NCBI GenBank assembly: GCA_024291935.2
Contig: CM044314.1
Span: forward strand, 24,402,001-24,466,000
DNA length: 64,000 nt
Direction: 5' to 3'
Source: Okapia johnstoni
Taxonomy: Eukaryota > Chordata > Mammalia > Artiodactyla > Giraffidae
Below, piece after piece: positions 34,680-46,655 of the stretch. The notes under the pieces are model-generated. The model ran no database searches and was not told the DNA's origin. It saw only the letters and a list, made by a program, of their open reading frames with translations. Positions within the stretch are counted from its first letter, which is position 1. Each line of letters begins with the position of its first letter. Position numbers and translations under genes: made by a program.

Positions 34680-37600
34680 CTGTCCCCACTATTTTCAGTT
34701 ACTGATGTGAAAAACATGTGTTAAAATACTTGTGATGTAAAATTTACCATCTTGACTACTGTTAAGTGTACAGTGAAGTGATATTAAATACATTCACACT
34801 GATGTGTAACCATCACATCATCCATTCCCACACATCTTACCAATCTGAAACTCTGTGCCTATTAAACAATAGCTCCCTCTTTTCCCTTCCCTCTAGCCCC
34901 TGCCAACCACTATTCTACTTTCTCTCTTTATGATTTTGACGACTATTAAGTACTTCATATGGGCTTCCCTGGCAGCTCAGCAGTAAAGAATCCACCTGCC
35001 AATGCAGGAGACCCAGGTTGGATCCCTCTGTCAGGAAGATCCCCTGGAGAAGGCAATTGCAACCCACTCCGGTATTCTTGCATGAGAAATCCCATGGACA
35101 GAGGAGCCTGGTGGGCTACAGTCCATGGGGTTGCATAAGAGTTGGATACGACTTTAGTGACTAACTAACAACAGCGAGTACCCTATGTAGGTGGAACCCT
35201 CTGTTTATTTTTTTGTGACTGGCTTATTTCACTTGGCATAATATCCTTAACGCTGATCCACGTTGTAGCATACTGCAGAAGTTCCTTCCTTTTTAAGGCT
35301 GAAAAATATTTCACTGCAGGTATATACCACATTTTGCTTTTCTAGTCTATTCATTGGTGATGGACATTTGAATTTCTTCAGTATTTTAGCTATTGTGAAT
35401 GGTGCTGCTGTGTACATGGATGTACAAATATTCCTTTGAGACTCTGCTTTCATTTCTTTTGGGTATATACCCAAATGTGGTATTACCAGATCGTATGCTA
35501 ATTCTACTTCTAATGTTTTGAAGTACCTCCATCGTGTTTTCCACAGTAACTTTACCATTTTGCCCTCCCAGCAACACTGCATACGGCTGTAATTTCTCTT
35601 CTTCACCACCAAAACGTTGTCACTGCTGTTTTAGATTGCAGCCATAGTGAGCGTGGGGTGGCATCTCATTGCAGGTTTTATTTGCGTTTCCTGAAAGATT
35701 AGTGAAGTTGATCACCTTTTCAGGTGCTTATTGACCTTTTGTATAGCTTCTTCAGAGAAGTCTCTGTTCAAGTCCTTTGCCCATTTTTAAATCAAGTTGT
35801 TTGTTTTTAGTTGTTGAGTTTTAGGAGTTATCTGTGTATTCTGGATAATTATCCCTTATCAGATATATAATTTGCAAATATTTTCTCTGAATCTGTGGAC
35901 TGCCTTTTTACTCTGTGAATAGTGTCTCTTCATATACAAATAAAAATAATTTAACATTTTCATAAATCCCACTTGTCTGATATTACTTTTGTTGCCTGTG
36001 TCTTTGGTGTCATATCCAAGAAATCATTGACAAATCTAATGATGTGAAGCTTTTATTCTATATGTTTTTTCAGAGTTTCATTGTTTTAGGGCTTATATTA
36101 AATGTTTGATCCATTTGGAGCTAATTTTTATGTATGGTGTTAAGTAAGGATCCAACTTTCCAACTTTATTGTTTTACACATGAATATCCAGTTTTCCCAG
36201 GACTTTTTGTTGAAAAGACTTTACTTTATTAAATGATTGGCACCATGGTCAAAAATCATTTGGCCAAATATACAAGAGCTTATTTCTGGTTTGTTATTCT
36301 ATTACATTGATCTGTATGTCTGCGTTTATGCTAGTGTCACACTGATTACCATAGCTTTGTCGTAAGTATTGAAATTAGGACGTGTGAATTCTCTAGTTTT
36401 GTTGTTTTTTTCAATATTGTTTTTTGGTTATTTGGGCTCCATTGAAATTCGATATGAATTTTAGGGTGAGTTTATCTAATTCTACGAGCAATATCTTTGG
36501 GATTTAAATAGGGATTGCATTGAATTTGGGGAATACTGACATTTTAAAAATATTAAGTCTTCTAATCCGTGAACATGGAATGTGTTTTCATTTATTTTGT
36601 CATCTTCATTTCTATTAGCAATATTTTGCAGTTTTTCTTGTATAAGTCTTTCACTTCCTTGGTTACGATAGTTCCAAAGTATTTAATTCTTTTTGATGTT
36701 AGTATAAATTTGTCTTTGTAATTTCCTTTTCATATTGTTCCTTATTTGTATGTAGAAATGCAGTTAATTTTGTGTGTTGACTTTGTATCACAGCTTTTTG
36801 GGAGAGTCTAGGATTTTCTACATAAGATCATATCATCTGCAAACAGAGATAATTTTAATTTTCCCATTCCAATTTAGATGTCTTTTCTTTCTTTCTTTTT
36901 TTTTTTTGCCTATTTTCTCTAGCTAGAACTTCTAGTACTCTGTTGAATAGAAGTGGTGAAAGGGGGTGTCTTTGTCTTGTTTCTGATCTTGGAGAGAAAG
37001 CTTTCAGTCTTTAACCACATGTTTGCTAGGAGTTTTTCATATGTGGCTTTTATCACGTGGAGGTAGTTTCCTTATTTTGTTGAGAGTTTTTTATCACAAA
37101 AGAATGTTCAATTATTTCCAAATAAATTTTCTGCATCAAATTAAATGATCATGTTTTTTCCTTCATTTTGTAATGTGACATATTACACTGGTTGATTTTC
37201 AGATTTTGAGCCATCCTTGTATTCCAGGGATAAATTTTGCCTGGTTAAGGTGTATAATCCACTTAATGTGCTGCTGAATTGTGTTTGGTAGTATTTTGTT
37301 GATGATTTTGCAACAAGTTTCATAAAGGATATTGGTCTATATTTTTCTCTTCTTGTAGTATGTTTGTCGCTTTTGTGTCAAAGTTATGCTGGCTTTATAG
37401 AATGAGTTAGGAACTGTTTCCTCCTCTTTAACATTCTGATAAATTTGAGAAGGATTGGTATTAGTGCTTTCTTAAATGTTTGGCAGAATTCACAGTGGAG
37501 CCTTATGATCCAGGGCTTTTATTTACTGGGAGATTTTTTGATGCAGTCTCCTTACTAGTTACAGGTCTAATCTATTTCTATTACTTTGTGATTCAGTCTT

Positions 37601-39230
37601 GGTAGATTTTGTGTTTCTAGAAATTTTTATTTTAGGTTATTCAATATTTTGGGGTACAATCATTCACAATACTATCTTTTTTATTTCTATGGAATTGGTA
37701 GTGATGGCTACACTTTCACTTCTGATTTTAGTAATTTGAGGTTTTTCTCTTTTCTAGTGGCCTATCTAGTGAGAGTCTTGCCAATTTTGTTACTCTTGTC
37801 AAAGAATCAACTTTTGGTTTTATTAATTTTCTTCATTGTTTATATGTACTGTATTTCGTTTATCTCACCTAATCTTTATTATTTCCTTCCTTCTGTTAGC
37901 TTTAATTTTAGTTTGTTCTGTTGATCTTAGATCTTTCTTTTTTTTTAATGTAAGAACTTATAGCTATACATTTCTCCCTTAACACCACTTTTGTTGGGAA
38001 CGTTTAAGTTTAAGTATGTTTCTGTTTTCATCTACTTCTAATTATTTTTGAATATCCCTTGTGATTTCTTATTTTATCCATTGATTGTTTAAAAGCTTGT
38101 TTAATTTCCACAGTTTTGTGGATTTTCCAACTTTATGTTACTGATTTCTAACTTCATCCCATTTGCATTAGTCTCTAAATGTATAGAAAACAAAAAGTTA
38201 CAAACCAATGTTTCAATAATGCTAGCTTTTATATTTGGCCTTGTATTTTATCTTTATTCATACAGCTTTGCGTTACAGTCTTTGCCCTTTCATTTTACCT
38301 CACAGGACTCCCTTGACCATTTCTTGCAGGGCAGGTCCTGTGGTCACAAACTTGCTAAGCTTTACTTTCTCTGGGAAGGTCTTGATTTCCCCCTCATTTG
38401 TGAAGAACACTGTGCTTGAGAGATTTTAGGGTTTTTTTTTTTTTTTTTTCCCCTTTTAACCTACTTTCTTCTGGCTTCCAAAGTTTCTGATGGGAAATCT
38501 GCTCATAAACTTATTGAGGATCACTTGGAACTGATGTTTCATTTCTCTCTTGCTGCTTTTAAGATTTGCTTTTTATTTTTAGCTCTTAAAAGTTTGGCTA
38601 TAATTAATTTCATTTTTGTTTCTTTTATCTTTAAAAACTATTATTCCTGAGGTCTCTTTAAGCTCTTTAAAATGTAATCCTCTAATGTTAAATCTTTTTC
38701 AGGTACACATTTTCTTGAACTTTTTTTTTCTTTGAAGGGGCCATACTTTCTCGTTTCTTGTATGCTTTGTGATTTTTTTTTTCAGCACTGAACATTTTAA
38801 TTTACTCTGGAAATCAGGGTTTCCACGTTTCCCCAGAGTTTGCTTTTTTTGTCATTGTTTTCGTCTGTTGGTTTTGTTTTCATTGACTATTGTAGCCTCT
38901 CTGTGCTGAGCATCAGCCTATGGTGTAAACTTAATGCATTCTGTCTTTTTTATCTCTGGGCATGCACAGCTACTTTCTAATTTTTTCCTGTACGTACACT
39001 TGTTTTCGAATGTTCGAGTCTTTAATGTCTGGCTTCTGAGTGAGGAAAAGCAAAATATGTAGGGGTAGTAAAATGGCACCTGCCTTTGAAATCTGGAAAT
39101 CACATTAGTCAAAGGAGGGTTTTGCAACAATGGGAAGAGGTACAACAGTGATGACTGGTGCCTATTCATCTGTGCCTATGTGATCAGAAGCAGCAATCAA
39201 TAATCAGAGCACAAATTTACCCCATATTTG
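34680..39230 (-). mobile_element. Long old L1, antisense, 5' end at right
   Basis: More than 4 kb of consistent reverse-strand L1. The 3'-UTR is at 34690-34955, ORF2 from about 35200 to 38000 (for example GTGCTTATTGACCTTTTGTA, ATGATTGGCACCATGGTCAA, TTGATCTGTATGTCTGCG) and the ORF1 side up to about 39000 (CTTCTGGCTTCCAAAGTTTC). Many stops and indels show it is long inactive. A SINE at 34960-35176 is inserted in its 3' end. Confidence 0.85.
34960..35176 (+). mobile_element. Bov-tA SINE
   Basis: GGGCTTCCCTGGCAGCTCAG head, Bov-A body and GAGTTGGATACGACTTTAGT tail, inserted in the L1 3'-UTR. Confidence 0.93.
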
Positions 39231-39544
39231 GAGAATGCAGACCTTTTTGCACATCCCATATCCCACAAGCTGTGTTCAGGTTGCTCAAAGAATACCTGCA
39301 CAGCTGCCTGCCACATGGCTGGAGTTGAGGGGGATGGGTAACTGCTACTGTGTTAAGAGCTGAAATTGGCCCAAATTGACTGCAATTTACTGTCCAAGAC
39401 TTTCCATGGAAGTTGCAAGCCTTCAATAGGCTCCAGATTTCCCAAATAGTTACATCAGACAGATTCTGCCAGTGCAATTTTTGTCTAGGTAGAGAGACAG
39501 ATTCCTGGCACATCCTAATTCTCTGTGTTCCCTGAAATCCCTCC

Positions 39545-39665
39545 TGCCAGAATTTTTTCTCCAACTGCACCATTGCATATTCCCACCAGCAGTGTATAAA
39601 GGCTCCAGTTTCTTCACATCCTTGCCAACACTTGTTATTATCTCTCTCAACAAATGTCTTTTGAT
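39545..39665 (-). mobile_element. L1 fragment
   Basis: CATATTCCCACCAGCAGTGT and TTCTTCACATCCTTGCCAAC are reverse-strand L1 ORF2 3' text. Confidence 0.7.
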
Positions 39666-39669
39666 CAAT

Positions 39670-40275
39670 GATCAAGTGACAGGGCGGGGTGGGGGGGTGC
39701 GGAAACTAGAGAAACAGAACAGAAATGTTGAGAAGAAAAAGGGTTGAGTGAAAATTCTGAAATAAGTGAGCAGGGGCAATAGGGAAAAGTGCTAGAGACT
39801 GGGTAGGAAAAAGGCTGGAGGAAACCTAGTAAGAACCCACTCCCACAAATGTGAAGTAAGGAGAAAGACAAACGCAAAAATGTGGGCTGGGAAAAGGCCA
39901 CAAAAGTGGGACTCACTGGACAGATGTGAGTGTCTGGGGTGCCTGCTGGGGGACTAGGAGAACAGAGGCCAAGGCTGTAGCTGAATTTGGCTGTAGCTAC
40001 ACTGGCAATGGTTTGGAACTTCGTTAGGAAACTCAAACTTGCTTTGTGTTCAGTTCCTTGGAAAATACCTCTTTACAGGACAAGATTTTTGGCCATTTGT
40101 GATGTAACAATTCTTTTATTATTGAAAAGATAGATCTGCTAAGCTGTCACTTGAGAACTCCATGAGGCTAGACCATTGTTTTCCCCAAAGGCCACATGAT
40201 TTACAAGAGGGAATAAAACCATAAGAAGCCTGATGAAGTCTGTGTATGTGTTCTATGCCCTGTAAACTTTCATAC
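39670..40275. other. Unassigned stretch with purine-rich block
   Basis: 39690-40000 is purine-rich (AG-biased) on the plus strand with a poly-G run near 39690. No gene or named repeat is recognised. Confidence 0.4.
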
Positions 40276-40278
40276 GCT

Positions 40279-40712
40279 TCCTTCAGTTCAGTTCAGTTCA
40301 GTCGCTCAGTCATGTCTGACTCTTTGTGACCCCATGGACTGCAGCATGCCAGGCCTCCCTGTCCATCACCAACTCCTGGAGTTTACTTAAACTCATTTCC
40401 ACTGAGTTGGTGATGCCATCCAACCATCTCATCCTCTGTCGTCCCCTTCTCCTCTCGCCTTCAGCCTTTCCCAGCATCAGGGTCTTTCCCAATGAGTCTG
40501 TTCTTCCCATCAGGTGGCCAAAGTATTGGAGTTTCAGCTTTAGCATCAGTCCTTCCAATGAATATTCAGGACTGATTTCCTTTAGGATGGACTGGTTGGA
40601 TCTCCTTGCAGTCCAAGGGACTCTCAAGAGTTTTTTCCAACACCACAGTTCAAAGGCATCAATTTTTTGGTGCTCAGCTTTATTTATAGTCCAACTCTCA
40701 CATCCATACATG
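40279..40712 (-). mobile_element. BovB 3' end, copy A of an adjacent pair
   Basis: From the TTCAGTTCAGTTCAGTTCAG tail to ACATCCATACATG, minus orientation. Copy B begins at the next base with its own tail. The copies differ at many sites. Confidence 0.92.
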
Positions 40713-42070
40713 TTCAGTTCAGTTCAGTTCAGTCACTCAGTTGTGTCTGACTCTTTGTGACCCCATGGACTGCAGCATGCCAGGTCTCCCTCTCCATCAC
40801 CAACTCCCAAAGTTTACTCAAACTCATGTCCATTGAGTCGGTGATGCCATCCAACCATCTCATCCTCTGTCGTCCCCTTCTCCTCTTGCCTTCAATCTTC
40901 CCCAGCATCAGGGTCTTTTCAAGAGTCAGCTCTTTGCATCAGGTGGCCAAAGTATTGGAGTTTCAGCTTCAACCTCAGTCCTTCCAATGAACATTCAGGA
41001 CTGATTTCCTTTAGGATGAACTGGTTGGATCTCCTTGCAGTCCAAGGGACTCTCAAGAGTCTTCTCCAACAGCACAGTTCAAAAGCATCAATTCTTAGGT
41101 GCTCAGCTTTCTTCATAGTCCAACTCTCACATCCATACATGATGAAAGGTTGTTGCTGAACCACGAAAGATGCTGGATTCTTGGCCTCCAGAGAAGAATT
41201 CAATCCAGGGCCAGAGACAAGACATGATCGCTCAGAGCTTTTGTGTAATAAAGTTTTATTAAACTATAAAAGAGATAGAGAAAGCTTCTGACACAGACAT
41301 CAGAATGAGGATGGAGAGTACCCCCTTGCTAGTGTTAGCAATAGAGTTATATACTTTTTAATTAGTTATTACAATGAATCAAAAGAATGTCTCAAGTTTG
41401 TGAAAATTTTACCAGATCCACTCCCACAATTTACAGTTTAGGATAACAAGATTAGAATTTAACGATAGAAAGATCCTACCAGACCCTCTCCCATAATATA
41501 CATTCTAAGATATCAGGATTAGTCAGAAGGTTTTCAGGAAGGAGAAACTGTCCTCAAGCAGGATACATTGTTGTTGTATAATCCCTAGTACAGAGTTTAA
41601 ACTGAGTTGTGTAATTGACTAAGACTAAGGAATGTAGACAAAAAAAGATTGTCCTTTCCTCCTCCTTGAGAATTCCAGACCCCTGTCTCCACTTAGAGAG
41701 CCCTAGACCCCTCTCTCCTTGGGGACCCTCGGACTTCTTTTCAACCTGCCTAGAAGTTGACTCTCTCAGTGACTACTGGAAAAACCATAGCTTTGACCAG
41801 ACAGACCTTTGTTGGTGAAGCAATGTCTCTGCTTTTTAATATGCTGTCTAGGTTGGTCATAACTTTCCTTCCAAGGAGCAAGCATCTTTTTTAATTTCAT
41901 GGCTTCAGTCACCATCTGCAGTGATTTTGGAGCCCAACAAAATAAAGTCTCTCACTGTTTCCACTGTTTCCCCACCTATTTGCCATGTAGTGATGGGACC
42001 AGGTGCCATGATGTTAGTTTTCTGAATGTTGAGCTTTAAGCCAACTTTTTAATTCTCCTCTTTCACTTTC
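40713..42070 (-). mobile_element. BovB, copy B, split by a solo LTR
   Basis: The 3' end runs from 40713 to 41142, then a solo LTR, then BovB resumes at about 41770 with GACTACTGGAAAAACCATAG and continues to about 42070 (CTCCTCTTTCACTTTCATC). A 5'-truncated L1 follows directly. Confidence 0.9.
41143..41768 (-). mobile_element. Solo LTR of a bovine ERVK-type element
   Basis: About 626 bp bounded by TG (TGAAAGGTTGTTGCTGAACC) and CA. Read on the minus strand it has an AATAAA polyadenylation signal near 41253, and the U5 end AACAACCTTTCA. It resembles bovine LTRs of the BTLTR1 group. It interrupts BovB text exactly (CATACATGA before, CTACTGG after). No internal retroviral genes are present, so it is a recombination remnant. 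Confidence 0.75.
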
Positions 42071-42980
42071 ATCACATGAAAAGATGCTCAACATTGCTCA
42101 TTATTAGAGAAATGCACATCAAAACCACAATGAGATATCACCTCACACCAGTCAGAATGGCCATCATCAAAAGTTCTACAAACAATAAATGCTGGAGAGG
42201 GTGTGGAGAAAAGGGAACACTCTTGCACTGTTGATAGGAATGTAAATTGATACAGCCACTATGGAAGCCGGTATGTAGATTCCTTTAAAAAAATCAGAGT
42301 AAAACCACCATATGACTCAGCAATCCCACTCTTAGGCACATACCCTGAGGAAACCAAAATTGAAAAAGACACATGTATCCTATTGTTCATTGCAGCACTA
42401 TTTACAATAGCTAGAACTTGGAAGCAACCTAGATGTCCATCGACAGATGAATGGATAAAGAAGTTGTGGAACATATACACAATGGAATATTACTCAGCCA
42501 TAAAAAGGAACACATTTGAGTCAGTTCTAATGAAGTGGATGAAGCTAGAACCTATTACACAGAGTGAAGTAAGTCAGAAAGAGAAAGATAAATATTGTAT
42601 TCTAACATATATATACAGAATCTAGAAAAATGGTACTGAAAAATTTATTTCCAGAGCAGCAGTGGAGAACCAGACATAGAGAATAGACTTATGGACATGG
42701 GGAGAGGGGAGAGGGTGAGATTTATGGAAAGAGTAACAGGGAAACCTACATTGCCATATGTAAAATAGATAGCCAACAGGAATTTTCTGTATGGCTTAGG
42801 AAACTCAAACAGTGGCTCTGTATCAACCTAGAGGGGTTGGATGGGGTGGGAGATAGGAGGGAGGTTCAAAAGGGAGGGGATATACGTATACCTATGGCTG
42901 ATTCATGTTGAGGTTTGACAGAAAATAGCAAAATTTTGTAAAGCAATTATCCTTCAATTAATAAATTAAAACATAGTGAA
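42071..42980 (+). mobile_element. Young artiodactyl L1, 5' truncated
   Basis: ORF2 C-terminal region (AACACATTTGAGTCAGTTCT, GAACCTATTACACAGAGTGA) and 3'-UTR (CTATGGCTGATTCATGTTGA, GTAAAGCAATTATCCTTCAA) ending in an A-rich tail. The reading frame is broken. Confidence 0.92.
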
Positions 42981-43384
42981 AAAAAAATGAGGGCCCTGAA
43001 TAGCAAAGTCTTCATGGAAAGCAGATATTCATCTCTGTTTTACAAACTAAGAATTATTATTATATTTATTTATATTTATTCCAACGTTAGAGTGAATGTG
43101 TGTGACCTTTGTGACTTTAGGAATAGAGATTTTGAACACAGCACATGTAGGACTCAAGATATTGCTCAGACATCCAATAGCCACTCAGCTTAGCATGCCT
43201 CACAGCTGTTTCTCAGGTGAACAGGTGTGTGAGGGACTGTAACTCCTGATTCTAAAAGTTTTGTCCCCATGTTCCTTGACTCTTATTCCATTCCCTAAGA
43301 GGTAAGGTTCTGTGATGGTGTCAGGCACAAGAATCATACTAAAAATGTCTATTTTGTGTTTCATTTTATTATCTTTACAAAGCT

Positions 43385-43552
43385 TATACACATGTGTATA
43401 TGTTTGTGCCTTTGTGTCTCTGGATGTATGTGTGTGTTCATGTGTAGTATGTTTATAGGCATGTGTGTAAAGCATATGTGTATTTGTGTGGTATGTGGAT
43501 GTATATATCTATGTATGTATGTGTATACGTGTGTATGTGTCTGTATGTTCAT
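43385..43552. repeat. TG/TA-rich low-complexity region
   Basis: Imperfect TGTGTATG runs for about 170 bp. Confidence 0.85.
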
Positions 43553-43847
43553 TTAGTTCTTTCTGCCAAGAGGACCTAGAAGCACTTATAAGCCAGTAGC
43601 AAAGAGCACATAATAGCATGCTGTTTTCTAAATACCACTCCCCATAAAATAAAAATAAAGGTCCTTGGAAAATTCTTCATTCCATATTTCAGACAGTGAA
43701 AGACTAAGATGACCTTGGTACATCTTATGCCAGAAAGCAATAAAATCTTCAAATAATATTGGAACTTGTGAAAAGGACTTAAGAGTTGTTTTGAAGTCTT
43801 TCCCTTTGGCAAACAGGAGATAATTGTCTAGATGGAATGAACATTTC

Positions 43848-44200
43848 ATCCCCTCCTAAATTCATATTTTGAAATTCTAACCACCAATGAGATGGGCTTG
43901 GAGGTGGGGCTTTTGAGAGGTGACTAGGTTTGATGAGATCGTGAGAGTGAAGCACTTGCAAGAGACATCAGAATGCCTCTCCTTTTTCCAAGTGCACGTT
44001 AAGAAGAGCCCATATGAGCGCACAGTGAGATGGCAGCCACCTATAAGCCCAGAGAAGAAGCCCCAGGATGAAACCTGCCTTTATAATGCCTTGTTCCTGA
44101 ACTTGTAACCTCCAGAATTGTGAGAAATACATTTGTGTCATCCAAGTCAACAAGCCTATGATGTTTTGTTATAGTACCCTGAGCTGACTGATAAAGGAGA
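43848..44200 (+). mobile_element. MaLR LTR (MST/MLT1A type)
   Basis: AATTCATATTTTGAAATTCT, GGAGGTGGGGCTTTTGAGAG, GAGCGCACAGTGAGATGGCA, CCTCCAGAATTGTGAGAAAT and TTTTGTTATAGTACCCTGAG are in consensus order for a near-complete LTR. Confidence 0.8.
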
Positions 44201-44379
44201 CAACTGAGCTTCAAAATAATTAAGGAATAAGATGAAATAGGAGCCCATGAGTATATACTGATGTAAATAAATTAATGAATACATAATAAGTGAGAGAAAA
44301 GGAAAAGCTGTTTCTTACAGTGAATGCTGAGTAATAATATAGAAGAAATGATGGCATTGGAGATGTGTATTCAGAGCAT

Positions 44380-44612
44380 TGGGCTTCCCAGGTGGCACTA
44401 GTGGTAAAGAAACTGCCTGCCAATGCAGGAGTTGTAAGAGACTCAAGTTCGATCCTTGGGTGAGAAAGATCCCCTGGAGGAGGGCATGGCAACCCACTCC
44501 AGTACTCTTACCTGGAGAATCCCTTGGACAGAGGAGCCTGGCGGGCTACAGTCCATAGGGTCTCACAGAGTCAGACACAACTGAAGCGACTTAGCATGCA
44601 CACTTACTTCAG
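44380..44612 (+). mobile_element. Bov-tA SINE
   Basis: GGGCTTCCCAGGTGGCACTA head, CCTGGAGGAGGGCATGGCAA and tail ACTGAAGCGACTTAGCATGC. Confidence 0.93.
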
Positions 44613-44935
44613 AGCATATTAAGAATGATCAGTGAGTGAAAGTTTGATGAAGAACAGGATAACTGCTTAGTTTTGAAATATTTTCCTTACCAAACAGCTT
44701 ATTAGTTAGAAATGGAAACAAGAAAATTTATAGTCAAAAAACAATCTGGTTACCCAAACAACGTTAATATCACCAACAATGAGACAAATGGCCGTCAAAT
44801 GTCCTAGGGGTGCCTGGTGTTGGAGTATGTGCCATCCTACAGGGTACTATAGGACAGGATATCAGTTTTATGGAATTCCTCCCCAAGCTGCTAACATGGA
44901 TCTAATCATGAGGAAACCAAACTAAAAATAAAATA

Positions 44936-45272
44936 AGTGTTCTTGCCTGGAGAATCCCATGGCCAGAGGAGCCTGGTGGGCTACAGTCCATTGGGCAACA
45001 AAGAGTTGGACACAACTGAAGTGACTTAGAAGTGACTTAGCATGCATATATATATATATGCATATACATATATATATGTATATATATTCATATATATATG
45101 AGGGCAGGACGAGAAAGGGGCAACAGAGTATGAGATGGTTGGATAACATCACTGATTCAATGGACATGAGTTTGAGCAGACTCTGGGAGATAGTGAAGGA
45201 CAGGGCAGCCTGGAGTGCTGCAGTCCATGAGATCACAAAGAATCAGACACGACTTAGTGACTGAACAACAAT
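44936..45272 (+). mobile_element. Bov-A SINE fragment, AT repeat and BovB 3' end
   Basis: Three joined pieces: a headless Bov-A tail (44936-45042), an alternating AT microsatellite (about 45043-45100) and the last 170 bp of BovB in plus orientation (45103-45272, AGATGGTTGGATAACATCAC to GACACGACTTAGTGACTGAA). Whether they arrived together is unclear. Confidence 0.8.
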
Positions 45273-45703
45273 ATAAATTCGTGTCTATTTCATATATATG
45301 TGTGTTATATATGAAAGTTCGAGTCAAAGATTATGTCTAATGATCTAGTATCACAATGTCATCACCAGAATACCCTCCTGGATGACTCGCATTCTGTGTT
45401 CCAGGGAATGATTTCCTTCCTTCTCTCAGGCTGGACCACTACACGTGGATGCCCATCAAGCCTGCACAGTTGAGTCTTCTCACTCAACTGCCACTGAAGT
45501 CAGAACTGACCTTGGAACCCTGGGGCAGGACCCTTCCAGCCCCAGGGAGCAGCAGTTGGCCTCACACTGGCAGATCCTTTGGACAATTGGATGACTTAGA
45601 GCTAGACTTTCAGGCCTTCCTTCTCCACCAAGATCTCCAGGAGGGGAAGCCCTGGGACTGTTCATGTCACTATGAGCAAAGACAGAACTTCCTTATTCTG
45701 TAG

Positions 45704-45742
45704 GCTGAATGATTATAAGCGCTTAAAGAATGCATCAGGAAG
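45704..45742 (+). CDS. Probable upstream exon of the unrecognised plus-strand gene
   Basis: Bounded by acceptor CTTCCTTATTCTGTAG and strong donor GAAG|GTATGT. The 39 nt are open only with one leading base, reading LNDYKRLKNASG and leaving two bases (AG). The exon at 53133 needs exactly two bases from its predecessor, so the join gives an intact Ser codon. Phase agreement, good splice signals and unique sequence support it. It is short and 7.4 kb from the next exon, so chance is not excluded. Confidence 0.45.
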
Positions 45743-45784
45743 GTATGTAAGGCCCACCTATAGTTTTTTTCCTATTAATTTACC

Positions 45785-45906
45785 AGTTGTTGTTGACTCA
45801 CTAAGTCACGTCCAACTCTTTGCAACAGCATGGATGGTAGTACACCAGGCTCCATGAGATTATCCAGGCAAGAATACTGGAGTGGGTTGCCATTTTCTTC
45901 TCCAAA
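45785..45906 (-). mobile_element. Bov-A SINE fragment
   Basis: Reverse-strand tail: GTTGTTGTTGACTCACTAAG, CCAGGCTCCATGAG, GAATACTGGAGTGGGTTGCC. Confidence 0.85.
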
Positions 45907-46547
45907 TTTACCAGTAATAACTCAATTATACTTTTTAAAAATATATACTAAATGGCATTTATACTTAGAGCTGGATCTCAGGACTTCTGCTTTCAAAATA
46001 TTTTTAAGCTAAATTTCTAATTTCTCACAAATTATAACAAGAAATGGTGCTTTCAAATACAGGTCACACTATGTTTAAATGCATCATGAAGTTAATGAAT
46101 TAGGAAATTCACTGTGTTTATCAAACATCCTTCAGTTCACTTTCCTGATTTATCAAGTCTAAAGTTTTGACTGAGACTTAAAATTATGACACTTTCTGTG
46201 AACTCTTTTTTGGTGTATGTTTAACAATAACAAAAACGAGTTGTGTGTCCACAGTATGCAAATATAAAGATGTATATATACACACACAAATACGTATGTA
46301 TGTATATACAAACATATGTAAATATATATTAGAACAATTTTTAAAAATTTCAATATAGCCTATATTTCAGTTAATAGTGTGTTGATGTTGAATTTCTAGT
46401 TTTATATTTTTGTACTGTGGTTATATAAGAAGTGTTCTTATACTTAAATATTTAAGGGGTAATAAATTCTTGTGTCTGCAACTAATTTTCAAATAATTTA
46501 GAAAAAAATATGGAGAGAGAGTGAGTGATAGACAAAGTAAATGGGGC

Positions 46548-46570
46548 AAAATTATATATATACATATATG

Positions 46571-46625
<55 letters not shown>

Positions 46626-46640
46626 GTATCTATATATCTT
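46548..46640. repeat. (TA)n(CA)n compound microsatellite
   Basis: Alternating TA, then about 40 bp of CA, then TA again. Confidence 0.95.
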
Positions 46641-46655
46641 TTGAGGTTTGGGTAT

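Noticed and set aside
39217..39675. 152-codon minus-strand open stretch
   Set aside because: The part from 39545 to 39665 overlaps L1 ORF2 text on the same strand, and the rest has no recognised similarity or splice support. It is probably an old L1 remnant, not a gene.
43121..43216. Exon-like 96-nt segment with TTTAG acceptor and CAG|GTGAAC donor
   Set aside because: The acceptor tract is poor in pyrimidines, and its only open phase does not join to the candidate exon at 45704 or any other called exon.
43361..43552. His/Thr-rich or Cys/Val-rich open frames on both strands
   Set aside because: They are translations of a TG/CA-rich low-complexity tract.
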